64,000 nt of DNA from a virus. This document shows positions 1 to 6,325 of the stretch, piece by piece. The translations under genes were made by a program, and so were the position numbers. Each line of letters starts with the position of its first letter. Position 1 is the first letter of the stretch. Under the pieces are notes generated by a model, which was not told the origin of the DNA, did no database searches, and was given only the letters and a program-made list of their open reading frames with translations. The stretch covers positions 1 to 64,000 of IMG/VR virus record IMGVR_UViG_3300042305_002088. One strand, written 5' to 3'.

Positions 1-469
1 ATTAGGATCAACAGGTATTGGAGGAGCTGCACCAGGTGTATTCGGTTCACAAACCGGAATTACTATTATAAGAGGGTTATCTTGCGGTCCAAGAGGTCAA
101 TGGCCAACTGCTGGTAATGTCTTTATAGTACCTCAAAGCACTTCAACAGCATCATTTGAAACTTCAGCATTTCAAGATGTGACCCTCATTACATCTTTAT
201 CAGATGGTATAGTGCCGCCTGTAAGCTCTGTAAGACTAGGAACAAGATATAATTTAAATGACTATACAGGTACTTGCGCTGTACCTTCTATAATTTCAGC
301 ACTACAAGGAGTAGCTGTAGATAATTCTACAGGTATTGCAGCACTACAACCACAAACAGTTTGGAGTGTTCAGACAAGCGCTATAAATACAAATTCATTA
401 GGAGGGAGGTTAAAAGAATCAGCAACAGTTCAAAGTTTTGGACAATTGTTGACAGCTTTTAATGCGTAG
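1..469 (+). CDS. Tail fibre/adhesin, C-terminal part (5' end outside window)
   Basis: An open frame runs from the first bases of the window to a TAG at 467-469, so only the last ~155 residues are seen. They match the C-terminus of the next gene: CGPRGQWPT, then SFET..FQ..TLI, PPVSSVR.GT, a TGTC..P segment and a final SIGGRL/SLGGRL-type motif. The shared block suggests a trimerisation, chaperone or attachment domain common to two fibre proteins. A GTG at 179 could be read as a start, but the homology continues upstream of it, so it is internal. The assignment as a fibre is inferred from the beta-helix repeats of the neighbour. Confidence 0.75.
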   Translation, partial: LGSTGIGGAAPGVFGSQTGITIIRGLSCGPRGQWPTAGNVFIVPQSTSTASFETSAFQDVTLITSLSDGIVPPVSSVRLGTRYNLNDYTGTCAVPSIISALQGVAVDNSTGIAALQPQTVWSVQTSAINTNSLGGRLKESATVQSFGQLLTAFNA

Positions 470-471
470 TT

Positions 472-2406
472 ATGGCTAATGTATGGGCAACAAAAAATGG
501 CGTTTGGTCAGATGTTACAGTTTGGAATACTGGAGCATTACCTACTATAGCGGATGATGTATATGCTGACGGTAGAATAGTTTATATTGATATCAACACC
601 CAAGTTCTTTCTATTAGTAACGGAAGAAGATCAGGAGGCACCATTAACGGGTATTTCATAGGTAATGATAATATTTCATTATCTGCAAATGTTCTTTGTC
701 GAGATGGTAGTGGTGGTTCTGTTACAGCTTGTTTAGAACTTTTAAGTGCTACCCCAAGTCTTTTTACAGTATACGGAAATGTTGTGGGTGCTGCTGCTTC
801 AAATGGTAGAGCAATTCGGTGCACATCTTCTGGAACTTTAACTGTTTATGGTAATGTTTCGGGAGGGACAGGTTCCGGTACCGCGTGGGGCATAGATAAT
901 CAGTCAACAGGCATTATAAATGTTATAGGGAATATAAGAGCATTTAATGTTTTAAATGCTGGTGCTATCAATAATAATTCAACAGGTACTGTAAATGTTA
1001 CTGGAAATGTATTTGGAAGTTCAACAGCAGGGGCTTCAAACTGCAGGGGTATAACAAATATAGATGGTATAGTAAATGTTTTAGGAAATGTTACAGCAAC
1101 TACAGGTTCTAATAATCATGGTATTTTAAATAGTACAGGTAGTAGCAACCCTAGGGTAAATGTTATTGGTGTTATTTTTGGAGGTACCAACGGTGCAGTT
1201 AATAACAGCGGGACCGGTACGGTAAGTATAACTGGGAATGTTTTTGGAACTAACGGGTTAGGGGTAGCTAATACTGGTGGTAGTGCAGGAACTATAAATA
1301 TCCGAGGTAATGTAACAGGTATTCTTGGTATTGGTTGCCAAAATACCGGAAGTGGTACTGTAAATGTTGTAGGTAATATAGAGGGTGGAATAGCATCAGC
1401 AGTAGTAGGTATAAGCAACTTCTCAACAGGTACAGTTAATGTAACAGGTAATTCAACTGCTGGTATCACTACAAATACACACGGTACTGCTAATAATTCA
1501 ATAGGGGTAGTAAATTTATTTGGTGATGCTTATGGAGGATCAAGTGGAACTATCGGTGGTGTAGCAAATACTGGAGCAGGTACGTGTAATATTATAGGGA
1601 ATGCATATTCAGGTACGCCAGGGTCATCTTCTCATGGTATTATTAATACCAATTCGTCAACTGGTGTAATAAATCTCACCGGAAACGCTTACGCAAATTT
1701 TGCTACTGCTATTCAAAATGGCACAGGTCCGAGTAGCATAAATATAAACGGATCAGTGTTCGGAGGAAGTGTGACTAACGCTCATGGAGTACAGAATGCT
1801 AGTTCGACTGGTACTGTAGTAGTTGCTGGGTCTGCTGTTGGAGGTACTGTTTCTACTGCATACGGAGCATTTAATGGCAGTACAGGGATATTAAGAGTTA
1901 AAAGAGCTGTAGGTAACAACTGGGGGTTAGGGTTTACAACAGTACTAGCAGGTACGCCGGGTGTTTTTTCTAGTTTATCTGGTTCCCAAACTTTTGTAGA
2001 AGAATTAGAATGCGGTCCAAGAGGTCAGTGGCCCACAGGTGGTGTTATATTCTTTACACCAAATCCAAAAGCTACATCTCAATTTGAAACAGATACTTTT
2101 CAGAATTATACTTTAATAAAATCAAATTCTGCTGATAATCTCTTACCACCAGTAAGTTCAGTAAGACAGGGAACTGTTTATGATCTAGAAACAGATACAG
2201 GAACTTGTATAATACCTCCTGCAAGTTCAGTGGGTTTTGGTGTACCAGTAGATAATACAACAGGTACAGCAACTTTAGTATCAACAAATGTTTGGAATAT
2301 TTCATCCCAAGAAATAACCGATAATCAAAGCATTGGAGGAAGACTTAAAAATACTTTGACAGCTAATGCAGCAGAAAAATTAGTAAACTCATTTAATTTG
2401 AATTAA
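472..2406 (+). CDS. Repeat-rich beta-helix tail fibre/adhesin
   Basis: A 644-residue protein that starts 3 bases after the preceding stop. Residues ~90-500 consist of about a dozen degenerate repeats of 25-35 residues with a core such as STGTVNVTGNVFG, STGIINVIGNI or STGVINLTGNAY. Such Gly/Asn/Thr/Val-rich repeats are typical of parallel beta-helices in phage receptor-binding proteins. The last ~130 residues are paralogous to the C-terminus of the upstream gene. There is no signal peptide and no enzymatic motif. A role as distal tail fibre or depolymerase-like adhesin is inferred from composition and tandem duplication. Confidence 0.75.
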   Translation: MANVWATKNGVWSDVTVWNTGALPTIADDVYADGRIVYIDINTQVLSISNGRRSGGTINGYFIGNDNISLSANVLCRDGSGGSVTACLELLSATPSLFTVYGNVVGAAASNGRAIRCTSSGTLTVYGNVSGGTGSGTAWGIDNQSTGIINVIGNIRAFNVLNAGAINNNSTGTVNVTGNVFGSSTAGASNCRGITNIDGIVNVLGNVTATTGSNNHGILNSTGSSNPRVNVIGVIFGGTNGAVNNSGTGTVSITGNVFGTNGLGVANTGGSAGTINIRGNVTGILGIGCQNTGSGTVNVVGNIEGGIASAVVGISNFSTGTVNVTGNSTAGITTNTHGTANNSIGVVNLFGDAYGGSSGTIGGVANTGAGTCNIIGNAYSGTPGSSSHGIINTNSSTGVINLTGNAYANFATAIQNGTGPSSININGSVFGGSVTNAHGVQNASSTGTVVVAGSAVGGTVSTAYGAFNGSTGILRVKRAVGNNWGLGFTTVLAGTPGVFSSLSGSQTFVEELECGPRGQWPTGGVIFFTPNPKATSQFETDTFQNYTLIKSNSADNLLPPVSSVRQGTVYDLETDTGTCIIPPASSVGFGVPVDNTTGTATLVSTNVWNISSQEITDNQSIGGRLKNTLTANAAEKLVNSFNLN

Positions 2407-2432
2407 AAAACGTTTCCTTTAATATACTCTGT

Positions 2433-2828
2433 ATGATCGAGTATTTTAAGGATTGTGCAGGTTCTCCAGAAGAAGAACGTAATGACTGTACAGTGAGAGC
2501 TTTAGCTATCTCAACAGGCATGCCCTATCATGACTGTTATATGTATCTAGCTAATTTTGGTCGCAAACCTAATAAAGGAACCAATATTCGAAAGTTCTTT
2601 AAAAATAATAAAACAGTTTTTCGTTATAGCTTCACTAAATTAAAATTCCGTAAATCAATTACTCTTAATAAATTTGTTAAAAAATATCCAGAAGGCACTT
2701 TTTATGTTAGAAAGTCTAAACATGTCTTTGTAGTTAAAGACGGGGTAGCAATTGATATGTCAAAACCTAGTACATATTGTAGAATTACTGATGCCTGGGA
2801 AGTTACCTCTTTAGATAAATGGACATAA
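2433..2828 (+). CDS. Papain-like cysteine-protease-fold protein
   Basis: A 131-residue protein. Near the N-terminus it has NDCTVRALA, with Cys at about residue 19 at the head of a helix. In the C-terminal half it has GTFYVR..KHVFVVKDGVAIDM, where a His on a strand is followed by a short turn and Asp. The order Cys-helix, then His-strand, then Asp is that of papain/C39-like folds, and this small family recurs in phages. Protease activity is not demonstrated by the sequence; deamidase or transglutaminase activity is also possible. TATACT at 2423-2428 lies 4 bases before the ATG and there is no Shine-Dalgarno. Confidence 0.6.
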   Translation: MIEYFKDCAGSPEEERNDCTVRALAISTGMPYHDCYMYLANFGRKPNKGTNIRKFFKNNKTVFRYSFTKLKFRKSITLNKFVKKYPEGTFYVRKSKHVFVVKDGVAIDMSKPSTYCRITDAWEVTSLDKWT

Positions 2829-2837
2829 ATATACTCG

Positions 2838-2887
2838 TTATTATCTTTATAGTGAGCACATAAAAGTGTTTGCTAAAGAGATAATAA
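2838..2887 (+). other. Inverted repeat just before a small ORF
   Basis: TTATTATCT (2838-2846) is complementary to AGATAATAA (2879-2887), with a G-T pair extending the stem inward. The 32-base interior contains a weaker GCAC/GTGT pairing. The right arm ends one base before the ATG at 2889. The stem could control translation of the 33-residue ORF or be part of a small structured RNA that ends at the terminator at 3017-3051. Confidence 0.4.
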
Positions 2888-2888
2888 T

Positions 2889-2990
2889 ATGATAACATTA
2901 GGAACAATAGTGACTGCTTTCGGCTTTAAGCTTATGCTTTTAGGATATGCAGCAATGATTACAGAATTTTTTCGTAGCCCCACTCAGTAG
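2889..2990 (+). CDS. Small hydrophobic protein, 33 residues
   Basis: ATG to TAG, 33 codons. Residues 3-27 are almost wholly hydrophobic (TLGTIVTAFGF..LMLLGYAAMI), which suggests one membrane segment with a short tail ending SPTQ. It lies alone between the papain-like gene and a strong terminator. No family is recognised. A single short frame in AT-rich DNA could be fortuitous, so confidence is moderate. Confidence 0.4.
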   Translation: MITLGTIVTAFGFKLMLLGYAAMITEFFRSPTQ

Positions 2991-3016
2991 TAATAGGGTT
3001 AAGAAAATATTCTGGG

Positions 3017-3051
3017 ATAAGAGCAAGGAAACTTGCTCTTATTTTTTTTTA
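3017..3051 (+). terminator. Rho-independent terminator
   Basis: An 11-bp perfect stem, ATAAGAGCAAG (3017-3027) with CTTGCTCTTAT (3032-3042), closes a GAAA tetraloop and is followed by a run of T to 3050. It ends the transcript coming from the fibre/papain-like side. Confidence 0.9.
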
Positions 3052-3084
3052 TAAAGAAGGTTCAGACTGGAAATTTTGTAGGGT

Positions 3085-3090
3085 TATAAT
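3085..3090 (+). promoter_or_regulatory. Early-type -10 box TATAAT
   Basis: TATAAT lies 11 bases before the ATG of the phosphoribosyltransferase and directly after a terminator, so a new transcript must start here. The predicted leader is only about 5 bases. Confidence 0.5.
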
Positions 3091-3101
3091 ATTATTAGTG
3101 C

Positions 3102-3599
3102 ATGGGACCAACCTCAGTTGCACCGGATGAAATTTTACATTTAAAACCTTCTATGAATAAACAATACTACTCTTGGGATCACTTTCACACATTAGTTGGA
3201 GAGATTAAGAAGAAGGTTAAAACAGCACCTAATATCATTGTTTCTATAGGTAAAGGCGGGTCTATCCCTGGGGTTATCTTAGCAGAACACTTTGAGTGTA
3301 ATAACCTCAATCTCGGTCTGAAGTCCTATAAGGGCCAATCTCGAGGAGAAATTCATGAATATCAAGGTATTAAATGTTACGATGGTCTAAGAGATGTTAA
3401 TATTCTTATCGTTGATGACATTGCCGATTCAGGAGAGACGTTCAAATACGCTGTCAAGAAATTTAAAGGTAACGGGTGTGAAAGAATTGAAACAGCTTCT
3501 GTATTTTACAAGCCTTGTTCAAAATTTAAACCAGATTGCTTTGCAGAAGAGGTAGAAGAGACAACCTGGATTGTTCAGCCCTGGGAAGCCTTTGATTAA
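3102..3599 (+). CDS. Type I phosphoribosyltransferase (purine salvage type)
   Basis: A 165-residue protein. The PRPP-binding loop is ILIVDDIADSGETF at residues 101-114, with the paired acidic residues and the SGET phosphate loop of type I PRTases. The upstream strand-loop VSIGKGGSIPGVILA (48-61) is the usual pyrophosphate loop region. These features and the length resemble xanthine/guanine/hypoxanthine PRTases. ATG 3102 gives ~17 extra N-terminal residues; an internal ATG at 3153 is an alternative start. In a phage that swaps guanine for 7-deazaguanine in DNA, salvage of released guanine would be a sensible role, but that is inference. Confidence 0.8.
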   Translation: MGPTSVAPDEILHLKPSMNKQYYSWDHFHTLVGEIKKKVKTAPNIIVSIGKGGSIPGVILAEHFECNNLNLGLKSYKGQSRGEIHEYQGIKCYDGLRDVNILIVDDIADSGETFKYAVKKFKGNGCERIETASVFYKPCSKFKPDCFAEEVEETTWIVQPWEAFD

Positions 3600-4006
3600 A
3601 GGTCTTTAAGAAACTTTTTATACAAGCCCCAATAAGCCTGAAAGACTTTTGTGAGTTTTTCAGGTTTTATTTTTTTGTAGTCTGCCCAAGCATAGTCTTT
3701 ATGCTCCCAAGATAATGTCGGTTTAAATTCCTTTTTAATAGCTTTGAAAAATGAATAAACAGGCCGTTTAACTTCTTCTTTAGTAATTTTTAATTTACCA
3801 ATCATTTCCCCATCAGGGTTCATTCCCAGCTCTTCAAAACATTCTCTTTGAGCTGTCTGAAAAGGTTCTTCACCAGGCTCCCGATGCCCTCCCGGGAATG
3901 TCCACTTACCGTTTTCTTTTTTAAGAAGGAGAATTTTTTTACCTGGAGCTACAAAAACTATTCCCGCACCAATGTAATCATCTTTTACATACTCACGAAA
4001 TTTCAT
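3596..4006 (-). CDS. Nudix hydrolase
   Basis: A 136-residue protein with an intact Nudix box at residues 40-62 (G-x5-E-x7-RE-x2-EE-x-G; seen as GHREPGEE, then QRECFEELG). This binds Mg2+ and hydrolyses nucleoside diphosphate-X compounds. The substrate cannot be read from the sequence; T4 NudE (ADP-ribose, Ap3A) is a precedent. Its last codons overlap the phosphoribosyltransferase stop by 4 bases, tail to tail. A late-type box at 4013-4022 precedes it, unlike the divergent bS21 gene. Confidence 0.9.
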   Translation of the reverse strand: MKFREYVKDDYIGAGIVFVAPGKKILLLKKENGKWTFPGGHREPGEEPFQTAQRECFEELGMNPDGEMIGKLKITKEEVKRPVYSFFKAIKKEFKPTLSWEHKDYAWADYKKIKPEKLTKVFQAYWGLYKKFLKDL

Positions 4007-4012
4007 TGATTT

Positions 4013-4022
4013 AGTATTTATC
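4013..4022 (-). promoter_or_regulatory. Late-type promoter box (GATAAATACT, minus strand)
   Basis: On the minus strand GATAAATACT ends 6 bases before the Nudix ATG. It matches the T4 late core TATAAATA at seven of eight positions (GATAAATA). It lies back to back with the early-type box of bS21 at 4028-4033. Confidence 0.5.
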
Positions 4023-4027
4023 TAGTG

Positions 4028-4033
4028 TATAAT
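4028..4033 (+). promoter_or_regulatory. Early-type -10 box TATAAT before bS21
   Basis: TATAAT ends 9 bases before the ATG at 4043. Transcription starting 6-7 bases downstream would leave a leader of about 3 bases and no room for a Shine-Dalgarno site. Confidence 0.5.
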
Positions 4034-4042
4034 ACTAAGCAA

Positions 4043-4273
4043 ATGGAAAACGTAGCAGTATATCTACAAAAGGGTGAGTTTTCTGGACGCGAACATATTG
4101 ATCGCGCTCTCAAAAGACTCAAAAATAAAGTCGACAACGAAGGTATTATCGAGACTGTTCGCATTAAGCGAGCTTTCGAAACCCCGGCAGAACGCAAAAT
4201 TCGCAAACGCCGGAAGCTTCAAAAGTCTATTAAAATGCTTAAGCTTAAAAGGCAGCAACAGCCGCGCAATTAA
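4043..4273 (+). CDS. rpsU: Phage-encoded 30S ribosomal protein bS21
   Basis: A 76-residue basic protein with the bS21 pattern. It begins with strand VAVYLQKGE, then helix IDRALKRLKNKVDNEGIIETVRIKRAFETPAERKIRKRR-type residues (12-57), and ends in a Lys/Arg-rich helix. Bacterial bS21 has the same order: ALRRFKR, then G..E.RRR..YEKP..RKR. The ATG at 4043 fits the family N-terminus; a GTG at 4025 would overlap the promoter box. bS21 sits next to the 3' end of 16S rRNA, so a phage copy could replace the host protein and bias initiation towards phage mRNAs. Homologues occur in several large-phage groups. Confidence 0.88.
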   Translation: MENVAVYLQKGEFSGREHIDRALKRLKNKVDNEGIIETVRIKRAFETPAERKIRKRRKLQKSIKMLKLKRQQQPRN

Positions 4274-4464
4274 GCTGCTTTACCAGCTTTGCGCGAGTTC
4301 TTCTCTTCTTGGATAGCTTTACGCTCAGATTTGGTATATTTACCAATCTCTTGAAGAGCTTTACGGGCACGAGCACCAGCAGCATTATTACCACCGTAGA
4401 ACTTTTCAGCTTCAACGGCAAAGGTTTCAACGAGTTGTTTCAGTGTTTCGGATGTGTTAGGCAT
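4270..4464 (-). CDS. Histone H1-like Hc1-family protein
   Basis: A 64-residue Lys/Ala-rich helical protein. The segment AEKFYGGNNAAGARARKALQEIGKY (about residues 18-42) matches the bacterial Hc1 pattern (aeKFY.kgNkaAGtRaRKAlQel), which is common in Bacteroidota, followed by a basic tail (AIQEEKNSRKAGKAA). Hc1 proteins bind and compact DNA. The gene is convergent with bS21 and their stops overlap by 4 bases. A role in condensing host or phage DNA is inferred. Confidence 0.75.
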   Translation of the reverse strand: MPNTSETLKQLVETFAVEAEKFYGGNNAAGARARKALQEIGKYTKSERKAIQEEKNSRKAGKAA

Positions 4465-4541
4465 AATATAGATAGTTAAACAATATACCTGAAAATATCA
4501 ACTACTTGATTTTATTAGAAATGATATTAAATTTATACTGT

Positions 4542-4655
4542 ATGAAATACATCTTACTCGCAGTTTTGGTAGTCTCTGCTGTTATGACTACTGCTTGTGC
4601 CTCGAAAAAAGAGTGCAAGCCGTCCGGTAAAACCGTTGTTACTTGTAATAAATAA
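4542..4655 (+). CDS. Small lipoprotein, 37 residues
   Basis: An ATG ORF: MKYILLAVLVVSAVMTTAC, then a short polar tail with Cys-Lys-Pro and a terminal CNK. The N-terminus has a Lys, a hydrophobic core and a lipobox ending TTAC, so the mature peptide would be an acylated stretch of about 20 residues. TATACT at 4534-4539 precedes the ATG by 2 bases. Function unknown; tiny lipoproteins in phages are often involved in lysis (spanin-like) or exclusion. Confidence 0.55.
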   Translation: MKYILLAVLVVSAVMTTACASKKECKPSGKTVVTCNK

Positions 4656-4669
4656 TAACGATGTTTTAT

Positions 4670-4770
4670 TACATACAAAACGAATATAGAATACTTACCC
4701 GTAAGGGCTGAGTTCTAGAACGTTTTGTTTTAAGACCCGGCCCTCGCAAGAAGGCCGGGTTCTTTTTTTT
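4670..4770 (+). ncRNA. Candidate structured small RNA ending in a terminator
   Basis: ACAAAACG (4675-4682) pairs with CGTTTTGT (4721-4728). Inside it TAGAA (4687-4691) pairs with TTCTA (4713-4717), and CTTA (4694-4697) pairs with TAAG (4702-4705) around CCCG. The nested three-part hairpin is followed within 7 bases by an intrinsic terminator. No protein frame fits it. It may be an independent sRNA or the 3' UTR of the lipoprotein mRNA. Confidence 0.45.
4735..4770 (+). terminator. Rho-independent terminator
   Basis: ACCCGGCC (4735-4742) pairs with GGCCGGGT (4753-4760) around a 10-base loop, followed by TCTTTTTTTT. The GC-rich stem stands out in AT-rich surroundings. Confidence 0.9.
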
Positions 4771-4784
4771 CGATCTTTGACAGT

Positions 4785-5006
4785 TTATAACAAGTTTAAG
4801 AAGGCCATACGGTTATTCTCCATGTTTGCTATATGGATCCTATAAGATCTTTTAAAAGATCTCCAGAACCTTCTTACGTAGTATCTCATATAACGAAATA
4901 CTAAATAGGATGTTTCTGGATCCATGTAACAGCAACCAGGATAACCTACACCACCATACATTGAATAAACCAATCCAAGATCGACTTTTGGTCGATTTTT
5001 TTTCAT
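4785..5006 (-). CDS. Hypothetical small basic/aromatic protein
   Basis: A 73-residue frame beginning MKKNRPKVD, rich in Tyr and Arg (YLVFRYMRYYVRRFWRSFKRSY). No family is recognised. A late-type box on the minus strand (AATAAATA, 5015-5022) lies 8 bases before the ATG, which supports a real gene. Against this, the first codons fall in a hairpin plus T-run (4980-5003) that reads as a terminator on the plus strand. Confidence 0.45.
   Translation of the reverse strand: MKKNRPKVDLGLVYSMYGGVGYPGCCYMDPETSYLVFRYMRYYVRRFWRSFKRSYRIHIANMENNRMAFLNLL
4980..5003 (+). terminator. Possible terminator before the tRNA cluster
   Basis: ATCGAC (4980-4985) and GTCGAT (4991-4996) form a 6-bp stem around TTTTG, followed by eight T. 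It would stop plus-strand transcription ahead of the tRNA genes, but it overlaps the 5' end of the minus-strand ORF. Confidence 0.45.
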
Positions 5007-5014
5007 GGCATAGA

Positions 5015-5022
5015 TATTTATT
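5015..5022 (-). promoter_or_regulatory. Late-type promoter box (AATAAATA, minus strand)
   Basis: Seven of eight positions match the T4 late box. It lies 8 bases before the ATG of the 73-residue minus-strand ORF. Confidence 0.4.
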
Positions 5023-5088
5023 CTATATCAGCTTAACAATATACGAATTTTAGTTTAAGATTTCTTAAATTTTCAATAAAAATTTTAC

Positions 5089-5170
5089 GGGTAGATCGCA
5101 TAGTGGCAATTGCCGAAGACTGTAAATCTTCTCTCTTTTGAGTTCGTAGGTTCGAGTCCTACTCTACCCA
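5089..5170 (+). tRNA. tRNA-Tyr(GUA)
   Basis: Acceptor GGGTAGA pairs with TCTACCC (5163-5169), discriminator A. The anticodon loop CTGTAAA gives GUA. A long variable arm (TCTCTTTTGAG) is present, as in class II bacterial tRNA-Tyr. The T-loop is TTCGAGT. CCA is not encoded. Confidence 0.93.
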
Positions 5171-5184
5171 TTTTATTTTTAGAT

Positions 5185-5255
5185 TACCTCGTGGTGTAAT
5201 GGTAGCACAAGAGTTTTTGGCACTCTTTGTCATAGTTCGAGTCTATGCGAGGTAG
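5185..5255 (+). tRNA. tRNA-Gln(UUG)
   Basis: Acceptor TACCTCG/CGAGGTA. Anticodon stem AGAGT/ACTCT encloses TTTTGGC, anticodon UUG. T-arm CATAG-TTCGAGT-CTATG. CCA is not encoded. Confidence 0.92.
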
Positions 5256-5298
5256 TTTTTAGTTGCATGTTCTAGCGAGTTCCGGTATATTATGAATC

Positions 5299-5484
5299 AT
5301 GAAATTAGATACAGCTATTCTCTTACTTCTTGCTTTTGGACTTATTGCCGGAAGCATTGTCTCAGAACTTCAGCATCGTCGAATTAAAGATTTGCAAACA
5401 CAAGTTGACGAGCTTAGAATCGTAGTTAATGAGAAATTTCTATCTTCTATGATTTTTGACAAATATAATTTAACTGTTCGATAA
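5299..5484 (+). CDS. Small membrane protein with coiled coil
   Basis: A 61-residue protein. Residues 4-22 form one hydrophobic segment (TAILLLLAFGLIAGSIV). Residues 24-48 are a charged heptad-like helix (ELQHRRIKDLQTQVDELRIVVNEK). The layout recalls i-spanins, which anchor in the inner membrane and carry a periplasmic coiled coil, but no partner o-spanin is clear. The gene sits between two tRNAs; TATATT at 5286-5291 is 7 bases before the ATG. Confidence 0.55.
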   Translation: MKLDTAILLLLAFGLIAGSIVSELQHRRIKDLQTQVDELRIVVNEKFLSSMIFDKYNLTVR

Positions 5485-5524
5485 TATGGAAGATTTTGAC
5501 GGTTTAGGACTTTAATGATTTTCA

Positions 5525-5596
5525 GCTCTTATAGTTCAAAGGTTAGAACGGTCTGTTTATAACGGACGAATCTTGGTTCAAGTCCAAGTAGGAGCA
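5525..5596 (+). tRNA. tRNA-Ile(UAU)
   Basis: Acceptor GCTCTTA/TAGGAGC with one G-T pair. Anticodon stem GTCTG/CGGAC encloses TTTATAA, anticodon UAU, reading the AUA codon that is frequent in this AT-rich genome. The 3' end overlaps the stop of the minus-strand endonuclease gene by 19 bases. Confidence 0.88.
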
Positions 5597-6288
5597 GTTC
5601 TTAGGTAGCGCACCAATTTCCGAAAATGAACATCTGCAGCAAACTCAGGAGTACCTAATTTATGTTCAATAATAACATAATTGATATAACCACACTCTTC
5701 AATTGCTTTATACCTTAAATTGTCCCGATGTTTAATTTTATTAAGTAAACTAACACCAGCTATAGGTTTCCAGTGCCATGCACCGTTCCAATGTATAGCT
5801 ATTTTATAATCTGGTAAAATTATATCTGCATCAAAGCCATTAAACATTTTTTTATTTGTAATAATTTTTAATCCGTGATTGATAAGTTTTTGAGATAATA
5901 TTTTTTCGCCTTTACTTCGACTATTTCTTCTTTGCCATAAACCACCAAGTCGTTTTTCAGTCTCAATATTCACTCTTCTCTTTAATTCATTTCTACACTC
6001 TATACCACACATTGATACTCTAGAATATTTTTCATGATAAAATTTTTTATTGCAAATTTTACAAGTTTTAACAAAGACGTCGTTCTCTTTTGGAAATTTT
6101 CGCCCAATAAGATCAGCTCTTTTTTTAAGTGTTTCACTCTTTTTTAATTTAGTTAGTAAGGTTTGCGGACCTCTTTTAAGATTATTAAATATAGCAGAAC
6201 AAGTTTGAGAGCAAAATTTCTTACCATATTTACTGGCAATAATTTTATTGCAATTTATACAATTCATATTATTATTTAATGAGGCCAT
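5578..6288 (-). CDS. Vsr-like (EDxHD-type) homing endonuclease with zinc fingers
   Basis: About 236 residues from the first plausible ATG (6286-6288). A TTG 12 bases upstream is possible. The N-terminal third has paired Cys motifs (CINC..CSQTC and CKIC..CGIEC) typical of the DNA-binding fingers of phage homing endonucleases. The C-terminal part has GEKILSQKL, then GFDADIILPDYKIAIHWNGAWHW and HRDNLRYKAIEECGY, matching the E..D..IHWNG.WHW core of Vsr-like nucleases. It lies antisense within the tRNA cluster, between tRNA-Ile and the intron-split tRNA, and is probably a mobile intruder. Confidence 0.8.
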   Translation of the reverse strand: MASLNNNMNCINCNKIIASKYGKKFCSQTCSAIFNNLKRGPQTLLTKLKKSETLKKRADLIGRKFPKENDVFVKTCKICNKKFYHEKYSRVSMCGIECRNELKRRVNIETEKRLGGLWQRRNSRSKGEKILSQKLINHGLKIITNKKMFNGFDADIILPDYKIAIHWNGAWHWKPIAGVSLLNKIKHRDNLRYKAIEECGYINYVIIEHKLGTPEFAADVHFRKLVRYLRTAPTWT

Positions 6289-6325
6289 ATAAAGGTTCAA
6301 GTACGTTCTTTGATAAAAATTTAAT

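Noticed and set aside
1116-1469. 117-residue minus-strand ORF within the fibre gene
   Set aside because: It is an antisense shadow of the GTVNVTGN-type repeats; its Pro/Leu/Val pattern mirrors the repeat and it has no start context.
900-1900. Possible CRISPR array or DNA repeat tract
   Set aside because: The repetition is at protein level (degenerate beta-helix repeats); there are no identical direct repeats separated by unique spacers.
4064-4316. Several frames overlapping bS21 on both strands (4018-4206, 4064-4258, 4074-4316)
   Set aside because: They are shadows of the bS21 gene, whose family match fixes the true frame.
4245-4430. 61-residue minus-strand ORF over the Hc1-like gene
   Set aside because: It is an alternative frame of 4270-4464, which has the family motif.
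5292-5330. ATG at 5292 as start of the small membrane gene
   Set aside because: It is in another frame and closes quickly; ATG 5299 opens the 61-codon frame with a clear membrane segment.
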